A model generated the notes under the pieces. That model had not been told where the DNA came from and searched no databases. It saw only the letters and a list, made by a program, of their open reading frames with translations. A DNA stretch of 64,000 nt from JAXMCI01 sp046349435 (GTDB lineage: Bacteria > Pseudomonadota > Alphaproteobacteria > Dongiales > Dongiaceae): the NCBI GenBank assembly GCA_046349435.1, contig JAXMCI010000005.1:182282-246281 (forward strand). Direction: 5' to 3'. The position numbers were made by a program, and so were the translations under genes. The first letter of the stretch is position 1; each line of letters opens with the position of its first letter. Shown here piece after piece: positions 16,993 to 25,749 of the stretch.

Positions 16993-17606
16993 GCGGCGAC
17001 ACCGACGACGAGATCAACCGGCTGGCCAACGAGAAGGCGGCCAAGCGCAAGGCGGCCAAGGCCAAGATCCTCGCCGGCAAGACCATCGAGAAGGGGCTGC
17101 TGATCGTCCATACCGGCACCGGCAAGGGCAAGTCGACGGCCGCCTTCGGGCTGGTGCTGCGGATGCTCGGCCACGGCGCGCCGGTCGGCATCGTGCAATT
17201 CGTCAAGGGCAAGTGGCAGACCGGCGAGCGTGCCGCGCTGGACCGCTTCCCCGAGCTCGTCACCATCCGCACCATGGGCGAGGGCTTCACCTGGGAGACC
17301 CAGGACCGCGCCCGCGACATCGCCGCGGCCGAGGCGGCCTGGGCGGCGGCGCAGGAGCTGCTCGCCGATCCGCGCTACAAGCTGGTGCTGCTCGACGAGC
17401 TCAACATCGTGCTGCGCTACGACTACCTGCCGGTCGCCGAGGTGGTGGGGGTGCTGGCGGCGCGGCGGCCCGACCTGCATGTCGTGGTCACCGGCCGCAA
17501 CGCGAAGCCGGAGCTGATCGAGGCCGCCGACCTGGTGACCGAGATGACCCTGGTGAAGCACCCGTTCCGCGCCGGCGTGAAGGCGCAGCAGGGGATCGAG
17601 TTCTGA
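16989..17606 (+). CDS. cobO: Cob(I)yrinic acid a,c-diamide adenosyltransferase
   Basis: A 205-residue ATP:corrinoid adenosyltransferase of the CobO/BtuR/CobA(Salmonella) type, which adds the 5-deoxyadenosyl group to cobalt. After a lysine-rich N-terminal helix (NEKAAKRKAAKAKI) comes GLLIVHTGTGKGKSTAAFG with the P-loop GTGKGKST (residues 43-50), then GIVQFVKGKWQTGE, MGEGFTWET, LVLLDELNIVLRYDYLP, VVVTGRNAKPELIEAADLVT and the C-terminal KHPFRAGVKAQQGIEF, all family hallmarks. It overlaps cobN by four bases and cobQ by one base (TGATG), so translation is coupled. Confidence 0.95.
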   Translation: MSGDTDDEINRLANEKAAKRKAAKAKILAGKTIEKGLLIVHTGTGKGKSTAAFGLVLRMLGHGAPVGIVQFVKGKWQTGERAALDRFPELVTIRTMGEGFTWETQDRARDIAAAEAAWAAAQELLADPRYKLVLLDELNIVLRYDYLPVAEVVGVLAARRPDLHVVVTGRNAKPELIEAADLVTEMTLVKHPFRAGVKAQQGIEF

Positions 17607-19087
17607 TGGCCACCCCGGCCGTCATGCTGCAGGGCACCGGGTCGGATGTCGGCAAGTCGCTGCTCGTCGCCGGGCTGGCGCGCGCCTATGCGCGGCGCGG
17701 CCTCAGGGTGCGGCCGTTCAAGCCGCAGAACATGTCGAACAACGCCGCGGTGACGTCGGACGGCGGCGAGATCGGCCGGGCCCAGGCGCTGCAGGCCCGC
17801 GCCTGCTTCGTCGCGCCCAGCCGGCACATGAACCCGGTGCTGCTGAAGCCGCAGAGCGAGACCGGGGCGCAGATCGTCGTGCAGGGCCGCGTCGCCGGCA
17901 GCGCGCGCGCCGCCGAGTACCATGCGCTGAAGCCGACCCTGCTGCCGCGCGTGCTGGAGAGCTTCGCGCTGCAGGCGGCGGAGGCGGACCTCGTGCTGGT
18001 CGAGGGCGCCGGCAGCCCGGCCGAGGTCAACCTGCGGCAGGGCGACATCGCCAATATGGGCTTCGCGATCGCGGCCGAGGTGCCGGTGCTGCTGGTCGGC
18101 GACATCGATCGCGGCGGGGTCATCGCCAGCCTGGTCGGCACCCACGCCGTGCTCGAGCCGGAGGAGCGCGCGCGGCTGCGCGGCTTCGTCATCAACAAGT
18201 TCCGCGGCGACGCTGCGCTGTTCGCCGACGGGCTCGCCATCATCGAGGCGCGCACCGGCCTGCCCGGGCTGGGCGTGCTGCCCTTCCTGCCGGCGGCCCG
18301 CGACCTGCCGCCCGAGGACGGGCTGGCGCTCGATTCGATGGCGGCGGCGCCGGACCCGGCGCGGCCGATCCGCATCGCCGTGCCGCGGCTGCCCCGGATC
18401 GCCAATTTCGACGATCTCGACCCGCTGCGCGGCGAGCCCGACGTGGCGCTGGCGCTGGTGCCGCCCGGCCGGCCGCTGCCGGGCGATTGCGACCTGGTGC
18501 TGCTGCCCGGCTCGAAATCGACCATCGCCGATCTTGCCGCGCTGCGCGCCGAGGGCTGGGACATCGACATCGCAGCCCATGTCCGGCGCGGCGGCGCGGT
18601 GCTCGGGCTGTGCGGCGGCTACCAGATGCTCGGCCGGCGCATCGCCGACCCGCTCGGGCTCGAGGGCCCGGCCGGCGCGGTCGCCGGGCTCGGGCTGCTC
18701 GACATCGAGACCGAGCTCGGCGGCGACAAGACGCTGGTCGAGACCGCGGGCGAGGACTGCCTCACCGGCTCGGCCGTCGCCGGGTACGAGATCCATCTCG
18801 GCCGCAGCGGCGGGCCGGACGCGGCGCGGCCGCTGCTGCGGCTCGACGGCGGCCGGCTGGACGGCGCGGTCAGTGCCGACGGGCGGATCGCCGGCTGCTA
18901 CCTGCACGGGCTGTTCGCCGCCGACGGCTTCCGCCACGCCTTCCTGTCGCGGCTGCGCCGGCGGGCGGCGAGCGGCGAGCGCTACGAGGCCCGCGTCGAG
19001 GCGGCGCTCGACCGCCTGGCCGAGCATGTCGCGGCGCATCTCGACCTCGACCGCATCCTGGCGATCGCCGGGGAGCGCGCGCGATGA
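17606..19087 (+). CDS. cobQ: Adenosylcobyric acid synthase
   Basis: A 493-residue glutamine-dependent amidotransferase that amidates the b, d, e and g side chains of adenosylcobyrinic acid diamide. The N-terminal ATP-binding part begins MLQGTGSDVGKSLLVAGLAR and contains FKPQNMSNNAAV and LVEGAGSPAEVNL. The C-terminal class-I-like glutaminase domain has the nucleophile Cys336 in LGLCGGYQMLG and a downstream catalytic-type His in CYLHGLF. It starts inside the cobO stop codon and is the last gene of the riboswitch-led operon. It is followed by a small hairpin and the convergent cobD gene. Confidence 0.95.
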   Translation: MATPAVMLQGTGSDVGKSLLVAGLARAYARRGLRVRPFKPQNMSNNAAVTSDGGEIGRAQALQARACFVAPSRHMNPVLLKPQSETGAQIVVQGRVAGSARAAEYHALKPTLLPRVLESFALQAAEADLVLVEGAGSPAEVNLRQGDIANMGFAIAAEVPVLLVGDIDRGGVIASLVGTHAVLEPEERARLRGFVINKFRGDAALFADGLAIIEARTGLPGLGVLPFLPAARDLPPEDGLALDSMAAAPDPARPIRIAVPRLPRIANFDDLDPLRGEPDVALALVPPGRPLPGDCDLVLLPGSKSTIADLAALRAEGWDIDIAAHVRRGGAVLGLCGGYQMLGRRIADPLGLEGPAGAVAGLGLLDIETELGGDKTLVETAGEDCLTGSAVAGYEIHLGRSGGPDAARPLLRLDGGRLDGAVSADGRIAGCYLHGLFAADGFRHAFLSRLRRRAASGERYEARVEAALDRLAEHVAAHLDLDRILAIAGERAR

Positions 19088-19097
19088 GCACGATGGA

Positions 19098-19118
19098 TGC
19101 CCGGGTCCAGCCCGGGCA
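19098..19118. terminator. Short GC hairpin between convergent cobQ and cobD
   Basis: TGCCCGGG (19098-19105) and CCCGGGCA (19111-19118) form a perfect eight-pair stem with a five-base loop. It lies in the 59-base gap between convergent genes, so it may serve both as a weak terminator. The sequence GGATGCCCGGGTCCAGCCCG also resembles half of a REP element. Confidence 0.5.
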
Positions 19119-19146
19119 CGACAAGAGGCGAGGGCTGGGGCGGGCC

Positions 19147-20139
19147 TCAGATCTCCATGTAGGCGACCAGCGCGGCGGCGACGAGCAGCATCAGGAGCGC
19201 GGCGGCCAGCCGGAACAGCGCCAGCCCGCGGCGGATGTCGGGCACGCCGACCTCGCGCCGCCCGCCTTCGCCCATCCAGGCATCCTCGACCACCTCGCCG
19301 TGGTAGCGGCGCGGGCCGGCCAGCGCGATGCCGAGCGCGCCGGCCAACGCCGCCTCCTGCCAGCCGGCATTGGGCGAGCGGTGGCGCGGCGCGTCGCGCC
19401 ACATCGCCTTCCAGGCCCGGCCGGGACTGGCCTCCGGGTGCATCGCGGCGGCGCCGACCAGCAGCAGCCCGGCGAGCCGCGCCGGGATCCAGTTGACCAC
19501 GTCGTCGAGCCGGGCCGCCGCCCAGCCGAAGGCGGCGAAGCGCGGCGTGCGGTGGCCGATCATCGAATCGGCGGTGTTGATCGCCTTGTAGACGACCAGC
19601 CCGGGCAGGCCGAACAGCACCGTCCAGAAGGCCGGGGCGACGACCCCGTCGGAGAAGTTCTCGGCCAGCGATTCGAGCGCGGCGCGGGCGACGCCGGCCT
19701 CGTCGAGGCTGTCGGGATCGCGGCCGACGATGTGCGCCACCGCTTCGCGGCCGGCGGCGAGCCCGCCGCGGCCGAGCCCGTCGGCCACCGCCGCGACATG
19801 CTCCTCCAGGCTGCGCCGGGCGAGCAGCGTGCTGATCGCCAGCGCCAGCCACAGCCAGTGCAGCGGCAGCGCGTGGGCGACCGCCGCCGCCGCCCAGCCG
19901 GCCAGCGCCGCGAACAGCACCAGCATCACCACGGTGATGACGCCGGCGGCACGCCGCTCGCCGGGCGGATCCTCGTCGCGGTTGAGGCGCCGCTCCAGCC
20001 GGGCGATGGCGCGGCCGAGCAGCGCCGCGGGATGCGGCAGCCGGCGATAGAGCCAGGCCGGATCGCCGATCGCGCCGTCGATCAGCAGCGCAATGAGAAG
20101 GGCCGGCAGCGCATCGCCGGTTCCGGGCAGCAACAGCAT
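19147..20139 (-). CDS. cobD: Adenosylcobinamide-phosphate synthase CobD/CbiB
   Basis: A 330-residue integral membrane enzyme that joins aminopropanol (or its phosphate) to adenosylcobyric acid. The family patterns are LLIALLIDGAIGDPAWLYRR near the start, LPHPAALLGRAI, IVGRDPDSLDEAGVARAALE, SLAENFSDGVVAPAFW, YKAINTADSMIGHRTPR and a C-terminal GxRRYxGE-like box (GPRRYHGEVVEDAWMG). Several hydrophobic helices are visible. The start at 20139 (MLLLPGTGDA) is preferred because the longer reading to 20175 is Arg-rich. It lies on the opposite strand to the rest of the left B12 block and diverges from cbiX with a 59-base gap. Confidence 0.92.
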   Translation of the reverse strand: MLLLPGTGDALPALLIALLIDGAIGDPAWLYRRLPHPAALLGRAIARLERRLNRDEDPPGERRAAGVITVVMLVLFAALAGWAAAAVAHALPLHWLWLALAISTLLARRSLEEHVAAVADGLGRGGLAAGREAVAHIVGRDPDSLDEAGVARAALESLAENFSDGVVAPAFWTVLFGLPGLVVYKAINTADSMIGHRTPRFAAFGWAAARLDDVVNWIPARLAGLLLVGAAAMHPEASPGRAWKAMWRDAPRHRSPNAGWQEAALAGALGIALAGPRRYHGEVVEDAWMGEGGRREVGVPDIRRGLALFRLAAALLMLLVAAALVAYMEI

Positions 20140-20198
20140 GCGGGCCAGCCTGCGATGGCGGCGCCCGCGCGTCAATTCGACCGGAGGATCACATCATC

Positions 20199-21383
20199 AT
20201 GAGCAAGGTCGGCGTGATGGTCTGCGGCCATGGCAGCCGCGACGACGAGGCGGTGAGCGAGTTCGCCGCGGTGGCCGCCGGGATCGCGCGGCGCCTGCCG
20301 CAATACCCGGTGGAGAGCGGCTTCCTCGAGTTCGCCCGGCCGATCATCCGCGAGGGGCTCGACAAGCTGCGGCTGCAGGGCGTCGAGCGCATCCTGGCGA
20401 TGCCCGGCATGCTGTTCGCGGCCGGCCATGTGAAGAACGACATCCCCTCGGTGCTCAACACCTACCAGGCGCAGCATCCCGGGCTGCGCATCGACTACGG
20501 CCGCGACCTGGCGATCGACCTCAAGCTGCTGCGCGCGGCGGGCCAGCGCATCGAGGAGGCCGAGCGGGTGGTCGGCCGCCGCGTGCCGCGCGGCGAGACG
20601 CTGCTGATGGTGGTCGGCCGCGGCACCTCCGACCCCGACGCCAACTCCAACATCGTCAAGGTCGCGCGCATGCTGTGGGAGGGCATGGGCTTCGGCTGGA
20701 CGGAGGTGTGCTACAGCGGCGTCACTTTCCCGCTGGTCGCGCCCGGCCTCGAGCATGCGGTGAAGCTCGGCTACCGCCGCATCATCGTCTTCCCGTACTT
20801 CCTCTTCACCGGCGTGCTGGTGAAGCGCATCTACCGCATCACCGACGAGATCGCGGCGCGGCACCCGGAGATCGAGTTCCTCAAGGCGCGCTACCTCGCC
20901 GACCATCCGCTGGTGCTCGACGCCTTCGCCGAGCGGGTCGAGGAGACGCTGGCCGGCGAGAACGCGATGAACTGCCAGCTCTGCATGTACCGCGCCCAGG
21001 TGCTGGGCTTCGAGGCGATGGTCGGCCTGCCGCAGCAGAGCCACCACCACCATGTCGAGGGCATCGGCACCGACAGCGACCGGCAGGCCCCGCCGCCGGA
21101 GCCGCATCGCCACGACGACGGCCATCACCACGACCACGACCATCACCACGGCCCCGACCACCCCCACGATCACGGGCATCACCACGGGCACGATCACGAT
21201 CACGGCCATGCGCACGACCATGACCATGCGCACGACCATGGCCATGCGCACGACCATGACCATGCGCACGACCACGGACCAGGCCACCACCACGACCACG
21301 GCCACGATCACCATCATCCGCCGCACCCGCATGCCGACCATCCGCACGGGCCGGGCCGCCGCAATCCCGAGGCGGCGGAGTAG
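20199..21383 (+). CDS. cbiX: CbiX-type sirohydrochlorin cobaltochelatase with His-rich tail
   Basis: A 394-residue protein. The class II chelatase core (residues 1-250) has the catalytic-type histidines His11 (VCGHGSRDDE) and His77 (GMLFAAGHVKND). An MxCxxC motif follows (MNCQLC, Cys259 and Cys262), which in the long CbiX of Bacillus megaterium binds a 4Fe-4S cluster. The last 115 or so residues hold about 45 histidines alternating with Asp/Gly, partly encoded by four tandem 18-base repeats. CbiX inserts cobalt into sirohydrochlorin early in the pathway, the step typical of anaerobic B12 synthesis. It heads the cbiX-cobH-cobL-cobI-cbiGcobJ-cobM run. No riboswitch was seen in the short gap before it. 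Confidence 0.9.
   Translation: MSKVGVMVCGHGSRDDEAVSEFAAVAAGIARRLPQYPVESGFLEFARPIIREGLDKLRLQGVERILAMPGMLFAAGHVKNDIPSVLNTYQAQHPGLRIDYGRDLAIDLKLLRAAGQRIEEAERVVGRRVPRGETLLMVVGRGTSDPDANSNIVKVARMLWEGMGFGWTEVCYSGVTFPLVAPGLEHAVKLGYRRIIVFPYFLFTGVLVKRIYRITDEIAARHPEIEFLKARYLADHPLVLDAFAERVEETLAGENAMNCQLCMYRAQVLGFEAMVGLPQQSHHHHVEGIGTDSDRQAPPPEPHRHDDGHHHDHDHHHGPDHPHDHGHHHGHDHDHGHAHDHDHAHDHGHAHDHDHAHDHGPGHHHDHGHDHHHPPHPHADHPHGPGRRNPEAAE
21207..21278 (+). repeat. Four tandem 18-base repeats in the His-rich tail of cbiX
   Basis: The unit CATGCGCACGACCATGAC occurs at 21207-21224 and 21243-21260, a one-base variant (C-terminal GGC) at 21225-21242, and a diverged fourth copy at 21261-21278. It encodes HAHDHD/HAHDHG. 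The copies alternate as a 36-base higher-order unit, a sign of recent slippage or unequal crossing-over. Confidence 0.9.
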
Positions 21384-21395
21384 GGCGGTCCGCCG

Positions 21396-22043
21396 GTGAG
21401 CCTCGCCGTGCCTTCCTATCTCCGCGATCCCGCCGCGATCTACCGCGAGTCCTTCGCCATCATCCGGCGGGAGGCGGCGCTCGACCGGCTGCCGCCCGAG
21501 CTGGCCGGCGTCGCGGTGCGGCTGATCCATGCCTGCGGCATGGTCGATGTCGCCGGGGACCTCGCCTGGGGCGGCGACCCGGTGGCGGCCGGCCGGGCGG
21601 CGCTCGCCGCCGGGGCCACGATCTATTGCGACTCGGCCATGGTTGCGGCGGGACTGATCCGCCGCTCGCTGCCGGCCGGCAACGCGGTGCGCTGCACGCT
21701 CGACGATCCGGCAGTGCCCGGTCTCGCGGCCGCGCGGGCGACGACGCGCTCGGCCGCCGCCGTGGCGCTGTGGGGCGAGGACCTCGCCGGCGCCGTGGTG
21801 GCGATCGGCAATGCGCCGACCGCGCTCTTCGCGCTGCTCGAGCGGCTGGCTTCGGGCGGCCCGCGGCCGGCGGTGATCCTCGGATTCCCGGTCGGCTTCG
21901 TCGGCGCCGCCGAATCGAAGGAGGCGCTGATCGCCGGCGATCACGGCGTGCCGTTCCTGGCGCTGCGCGGCCGGCGCGGCGGCAGCGCGCTGGCGGCGGC
22001 CGCGGTCAACGCGCTGACCCGCCCCGAGGAGACCGCCGCATGA
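21396..22043 (+). CDS. cobH: Precorrin-8X methylmutase
   Basis: A 215-residue enzyme that moves the C11 methyl group to C12, forming hydrogenobyrinic acid (or the cobalt-containing equivalent, CbiC). The catalytic His45 lies in VRLIHACGMVD, followed by the family patterns AGATIYCDSAMVAAGL, RCTLDDPAVPGLA, TTRSAAAVALW, VAIGNAPTALFALLE and ILGFPVGFVGAAESKEAL. The start is a GTG 12 bases after the cbiX stop. It overlaps cobL by four bases (ATGA). The length is normal. Confidence 0.95.
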   Translation: MSLAVPSYLRDPAAIYRESFAIIRREAALDRLPPELAGVAVRLIHACGMVDVAGDLAWGGDPVAAGRAALAAGATIYCDSAMVAAGLIRRSLPAGNAVRCTLDDPAVPGLAAARATTRSAAAVALWGEDLAGAVVAIGNAPTALFALLERLASGGPRPAVILGFPVGFVGAAESKEALIAGDHGVPFLALRGRRGGSALAAAAVNALTRPEETAA

Positions 22044-23241
22044 TGCCCTGGCTGGCCGTGGTCGGCCTCGGCGAGGACGGGCTCGCCGGCCTGTCGCCCG
22101 CCGCGCGCGACCTGATCGACCGGGCCGAGCTGCTGGTCGGCGGCGCCCGCCACCTCGCGCTGGTGCCCGAGGGCGGCGCCGAGCGCCGGGGATGGGCGAT
22201 GCCGCTGTCGCGCACCGTCGACGAGATCCTCGCCTGGCGCGGCCGGCGCGTCGTCGTGCTGGCGAGCGGCGACCCGATGTGGTTCGGCGTCGGCGTCACG
22301 CTGGCCCGCCGCATCCCGCATGGCGAGATCCTGGTGCTGCCGGGCCTCTCGGCCTTCTCGCTGGCCTGCGCCCGGCTCGGCTGGCCGCTCGCCGAGATCG
22401 AGTGCCTGACCCTGCATGGCCGGCCGCTGGCGCTGCTCGACGCGGCGCTGGCGCCGGGCGCCCGGCTGCTGCTGCTGAGCGAGGATGGCACGACGCCGGC
22501 GGCGGTGGCGGGGCGGCTCGCGGCGCTCGGCTATGGCCGCAGCCGGTTGACGGTGCTGGAGCATATGGGCGGGCCGCAGGAGCGCCGGGTCGACGGCATC
22601 GCCGCCGACTGGCCGGCCGGCGCCATCGCCGACCTCAACACGATCGCGGTCGAGTGCGTCGCCGGGCCCGACGCGCTGCGCCGGCCGCTGGCGCCCGGCC
22701 TGCCCGACGACGCCTTCCGCCACGACGGCCAGCTGACCAAGCGCGAGCTGCGCGCCACCGTGCTGGCGGCGCTGGCGCCGCAGCCGGGCGAGCTGCTGTG
22801 GGACGTCGGCGCGGGCTGCGGCAGCGTCGCCATCGAGTGGCTGCGCCTCGGCCGCCGGCTGTCGGCCATCGCCATCGAGCGCGATGCCGATCGCCAGGCG
22901 CTGATCGAGGCCAATGCCGCGGCGCTCGGGACGCCGCACCTGCGGCTGGTGCGCGGCGCGGCGCCGGCGGCGCTGGCCGACCTGCCGGCGCCCCACGCGG
23001 TGTTCGTCGGCGGCGGGCTCGCCACGAAGGGCGTGCTCGAGGCTGGGCGGCGCTGCCGCCGGGCGGCCGCCTGGTCGCCAACGCCGTCACGCTGGAGGGC
23101 GAGGCCCGCCTGCTCGCCTGGCAAGGCGAGGCCGGCGGCGAGCTCTGCCGCATCGCGGTCAGCCGCGCCGAGCCGATCGGCCCCTACCAGGGCTGGCGGC
23201 CGCTGATGCCGGTGACGCAGTACATGGGGGTGAAACGGTGA
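22040..23241 (+). pseudogene. cobL: Precorrin-6Y C5,15-methyltransferase (decarboxylating), one frameshift
   Basis: The intended product is about 400 residues, a fusion of a CbiE-type tetrapyrrole methylase (MPWLAVVGLGEDGLAGLSPA, LASGDPMWFGVG, LPGLSAFSLACARLGWP) and a CbiT-type methyltransferase with the SAM motif LWDVGAGCGSVAIEW. It methylates C5 and C15 and removes the C12 acetate carboxyl. Near 23043 the frame breaks: upstream reads ATKGVLEAG, and after loss of one C (GAGGCTGGG for GAGGCCTGGG) the true C-terminus continues WAALPPGGRLVANAVTLEGE to the stop at 23241. As written, the protein would end with about 55 wrong residues at 23206. A sequencing deletion is more likely than decay. Confidence 0.85.
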
Positions 23242-23942
23242 GCGGCACGGTCTGGGGGGTCGGGGTCGGGCCGGGAGATCCCGAGCTGGTGACCATCAAG
23301 GCGCTGCGGCTGATCCGCGGCGCCGACGTGATCGCCTATCCGGCCCCCGAGTCGGGCGAGAGCTTCGCCCGCAGCATCGTCGCCGGCTACCTCTCCGGCG
23401 AGCAGGACGAGATTCCGATCCGCATGCCGATCGGCGATGGCAGCTTCCCCAAGGACGAGATCTACGACCGGGCGGCAGCGGCGCTCGCCGCTCGCGCGCT
23501 GGCCGGCGAGTCGGTGGTCGTGCTCTGCGAGGGCGACCCGTTCTTCTACGGCTCCTTCATGTACCCTATGCCCGGCTGGTGACGCGCTGCCCGGTGCGCG
23601 TCGTGCCCGGCGTCTCCTCGCTGACCGCCTGCGCCGACGCGGCCGGCGTGCCGCTCGCCGCGCGCAACGACGCGCTGATGGTGATCCCGGCGCCGCTGCC
23701 CGACGCGCAGATCGCCCGGCTGCTGGCGGCGGCGGCGACGGTGCGCCGCCTTCATCAAGGTCGGCCGCCATCTCGGCCAGCTGCGCCGCCTGCTCGACGG
23801 GCTCGGCCTGCTCGACCAGGCGCACTATGTCGAGCGCGCCACGCTCGACAGCCAGCGCATCCTGCCGCTCGCCGCCGCCGGCGAGACGGCGCCCTATTTC
23901 TCGATGGTGCTGCTGCATCGCCGCGGCGAGGCCTGGCGGTGA
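23238..23942 (+). pseudogene. cobI: Precorrin-2 C20-methyltransferase with two compensating frameshifts
   Basis: The intended product is about 234 residues of the tetrapyrrole methylase family, adding the C20 methyl to precorrin-2 (CobI) or its cobalt form (CbiL). It starts at a GTG overlapping the cobL stop: VWGVGVGPGDPELVTIKALR, then VIAYPAPESGESFARSI, LCEGDPFFYGSFMY. Near 23562 one base is missing, giving a stop at 23580-23582; the conserved LVTRCPVRVVPGVSSLTACA continues in the next frame. Near 23745 one extra base restores the original frame, and FIKVGRHLGQLRRLLDGLGL runs to the stop at 23942. Both halves and the middle are well conserved, so the indels look technical. Confidence 0.85.
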
Positions 23943-25749
23943 CCGCCGTCCTGCTGCTCGGCGAGGGCGGCCGGCCGGCCGCCGAGCGCATCCTGCAGGC
24001 CGTGCCCGGGGCCGTGCTGCACGGCTACGCGCCGCGGGTCGCCGACGCCGCGGTGCGCTTCGACGAGGTCGCGGCGCATCTGCGCGCGCTGTTCGCCGCC
24101 GGCGAGCCGATCGTCGGGCTGTGCGCCGCCGGCATCCTGATCCGCGCGCTGGCGCCGCTGCTGGCCGACAAGCGGAGCGAGCCGCCGGTGGTCGCCGTCG
24201 CCGAGGACGGCAGCGCCGCGGTGCCGCTGCTCGGCGGCCATCACGGCGCCAACGAGCTCGCCCGCGCCGTCGCCGCCGCGCTCGGCGGCACGGCGGCGAT
24301 CACCACGGCGGGCGATCTGCGGCTCGGGCTGGCGCTCGAGCGCCGCCGGCGGGTTCCGCCTCGCCGACGCGGCGGCGGTGAAGCCGGCGGCGGCGGCGCT
24401 GCTGGCCGGCGCTCCGGCCGCGCTGTCGCTCGAAGCGGCCGCGGAGTCCTGCGGCTGGCTGAGCGAGCGGCTCGGCGGGCGTCCCGCCGACCCGGCCAGG
24501 GCGCCGGTGCCGATCCGCGTCACCGACCAGGCCGCGCCGCCCGGCGCGCTGACCTATCACCCGGCGACTCTGGCGCTCGGCGTCGGCTGCGAGCGCGGCG
24601 TCGAGCCGGCGGCGCCTGCAGGCGCTGCTGGACTCCTGCCTCGCCGAGACCGGCTGGGCGCCGGGTGCCATCGCCTGCGTCGCCTCGATCGCGCTGAAGG
24701 CCGCCGAGCCGGCGATCCATGCGCTGGCCGCGCGGCTCGGCGTGCCGGCCCGCTTCCTCGACGCGGCCGCGCTCGCCGCCGAGACGCCGCGCCTCGCCAA
24801 CCTGTCCGCGGTGGTGTTCGCCGAGACCGGCTGCTGGGGCGTGGCCGAGGGCGCGGCGCTGGCCGCCGCCGGGCGCGACGCCGTGCTGGTCGTGCCGAAG
24901 CGGCGCGGCGCGCGCGTCACGCTGGCGATCGCCCGCAGCCCCCGTCCGATCGATCCGACCGCCGTCGGCCGGCCGCGCGGCACGCTGGCCATCGTCGGGC
25001 TCGGGCCGGGTGCGGCGGCCGGGCGCACCGGCGAGGCCGATGCCGCGTTGCGCGACGCCGAGGACATCGTCGGCTACCGGCTCTATCTCGATCTGCTCGG
25101 GCCGCTGGCGGCCGGCAAGAGCCTGCACGGCTACGCGCTCGGCGAGGAGAGCGTGCGGGTCGCCGCCGCCCTCGACCTTGCCGCCGCCGGGCGCCGGGTG
25201 GCGCTGGTCGGCTCCGGCGACGCCGGGATCTACGCCATGGCGAGCCTGGTGTTCGAGCTGATCGAGCGCTCCGGCAATCCCGGCTGGGCCCGGGTGGCGA
25301 TCAGCGGCGTGCCCGGCGTCTCCGCCATGCAGGTGGCGGCGGCGCGGGCCGGCGCGCCGCTCGGCCACGATTTCTGCGCCATCTCGCTGAGCGACCTGCT
25401 GACGCCCTGGCCGGCGATCGTGACGCGGCTCGAGGCGGCGGCGGCCGGCGACTTCGTGGTGGCGCTCTACAACCCGGTGTCGCAGCGCCGCCGCCACCAG
25501 CTCGCCGACGCGCGCGCCATCCTGCTGCGGTGCCGGCCGCCGGCGACGCCGGTGGTGATCGCCCGCAACCTCGGGCGGGACGGGGAGGCGGTGACCCTGA
25601 CGACGCTCGCCGAGCTCGATCCCGACCGGGTCGACATGCTCTCGGTGGTGCTGGTCGGCAGCAGCGCGACGCGCCTGCTGCCGCGACCCGAGGGTGGCGC
25701 CTGGGTCTATACGCCGCGCGGCTACGCCGCCAAGGAGGTGCCCGCGTGA
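23939..25749 (+). pseudogene. cobJ: CbiG-CobJ fusion (cobalt-precorrin-5A hydrolase / precorrin-3B C17-methyltransferase), two frameshifts
   Basis: The intended product is about 602 residues. The first 340 or so are CbiG-like: LLLGEGGRPAAERI, VGLCAAGILIRALAPLL, AVAEDGSAAVPLLGGHHGAN, ALGVGCERGVEPA, ACVASIALKAAEPAIHALA, AVVFAETGCWGVAEGAAL. The rest is CobJ/CbiH: LAIVGLGPG, AEDIVGYRLYLDLLGPL, VALVGSGDAGIYAMASLVFE, VPGVSAMQVAAARAGAPLGH, VVALYNPVSQRR. CbiG opens the ring-A lactone and removes C20; CobJ methylates C17 with ring contraction. Extra single bases near 24345 and 24610 break the frame within the CbiG part; the CobJ part from 24742 is intact. It overlaps cobI and cobM by four bases each. 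Confidence 0.85.

Noticed and set aside
21207..21278. Possible CRISPR-like or minisatellite array
   Set aside because: The repeats are contiguous without spacers and in frame inside cbiX, encoding the His-rich tail.
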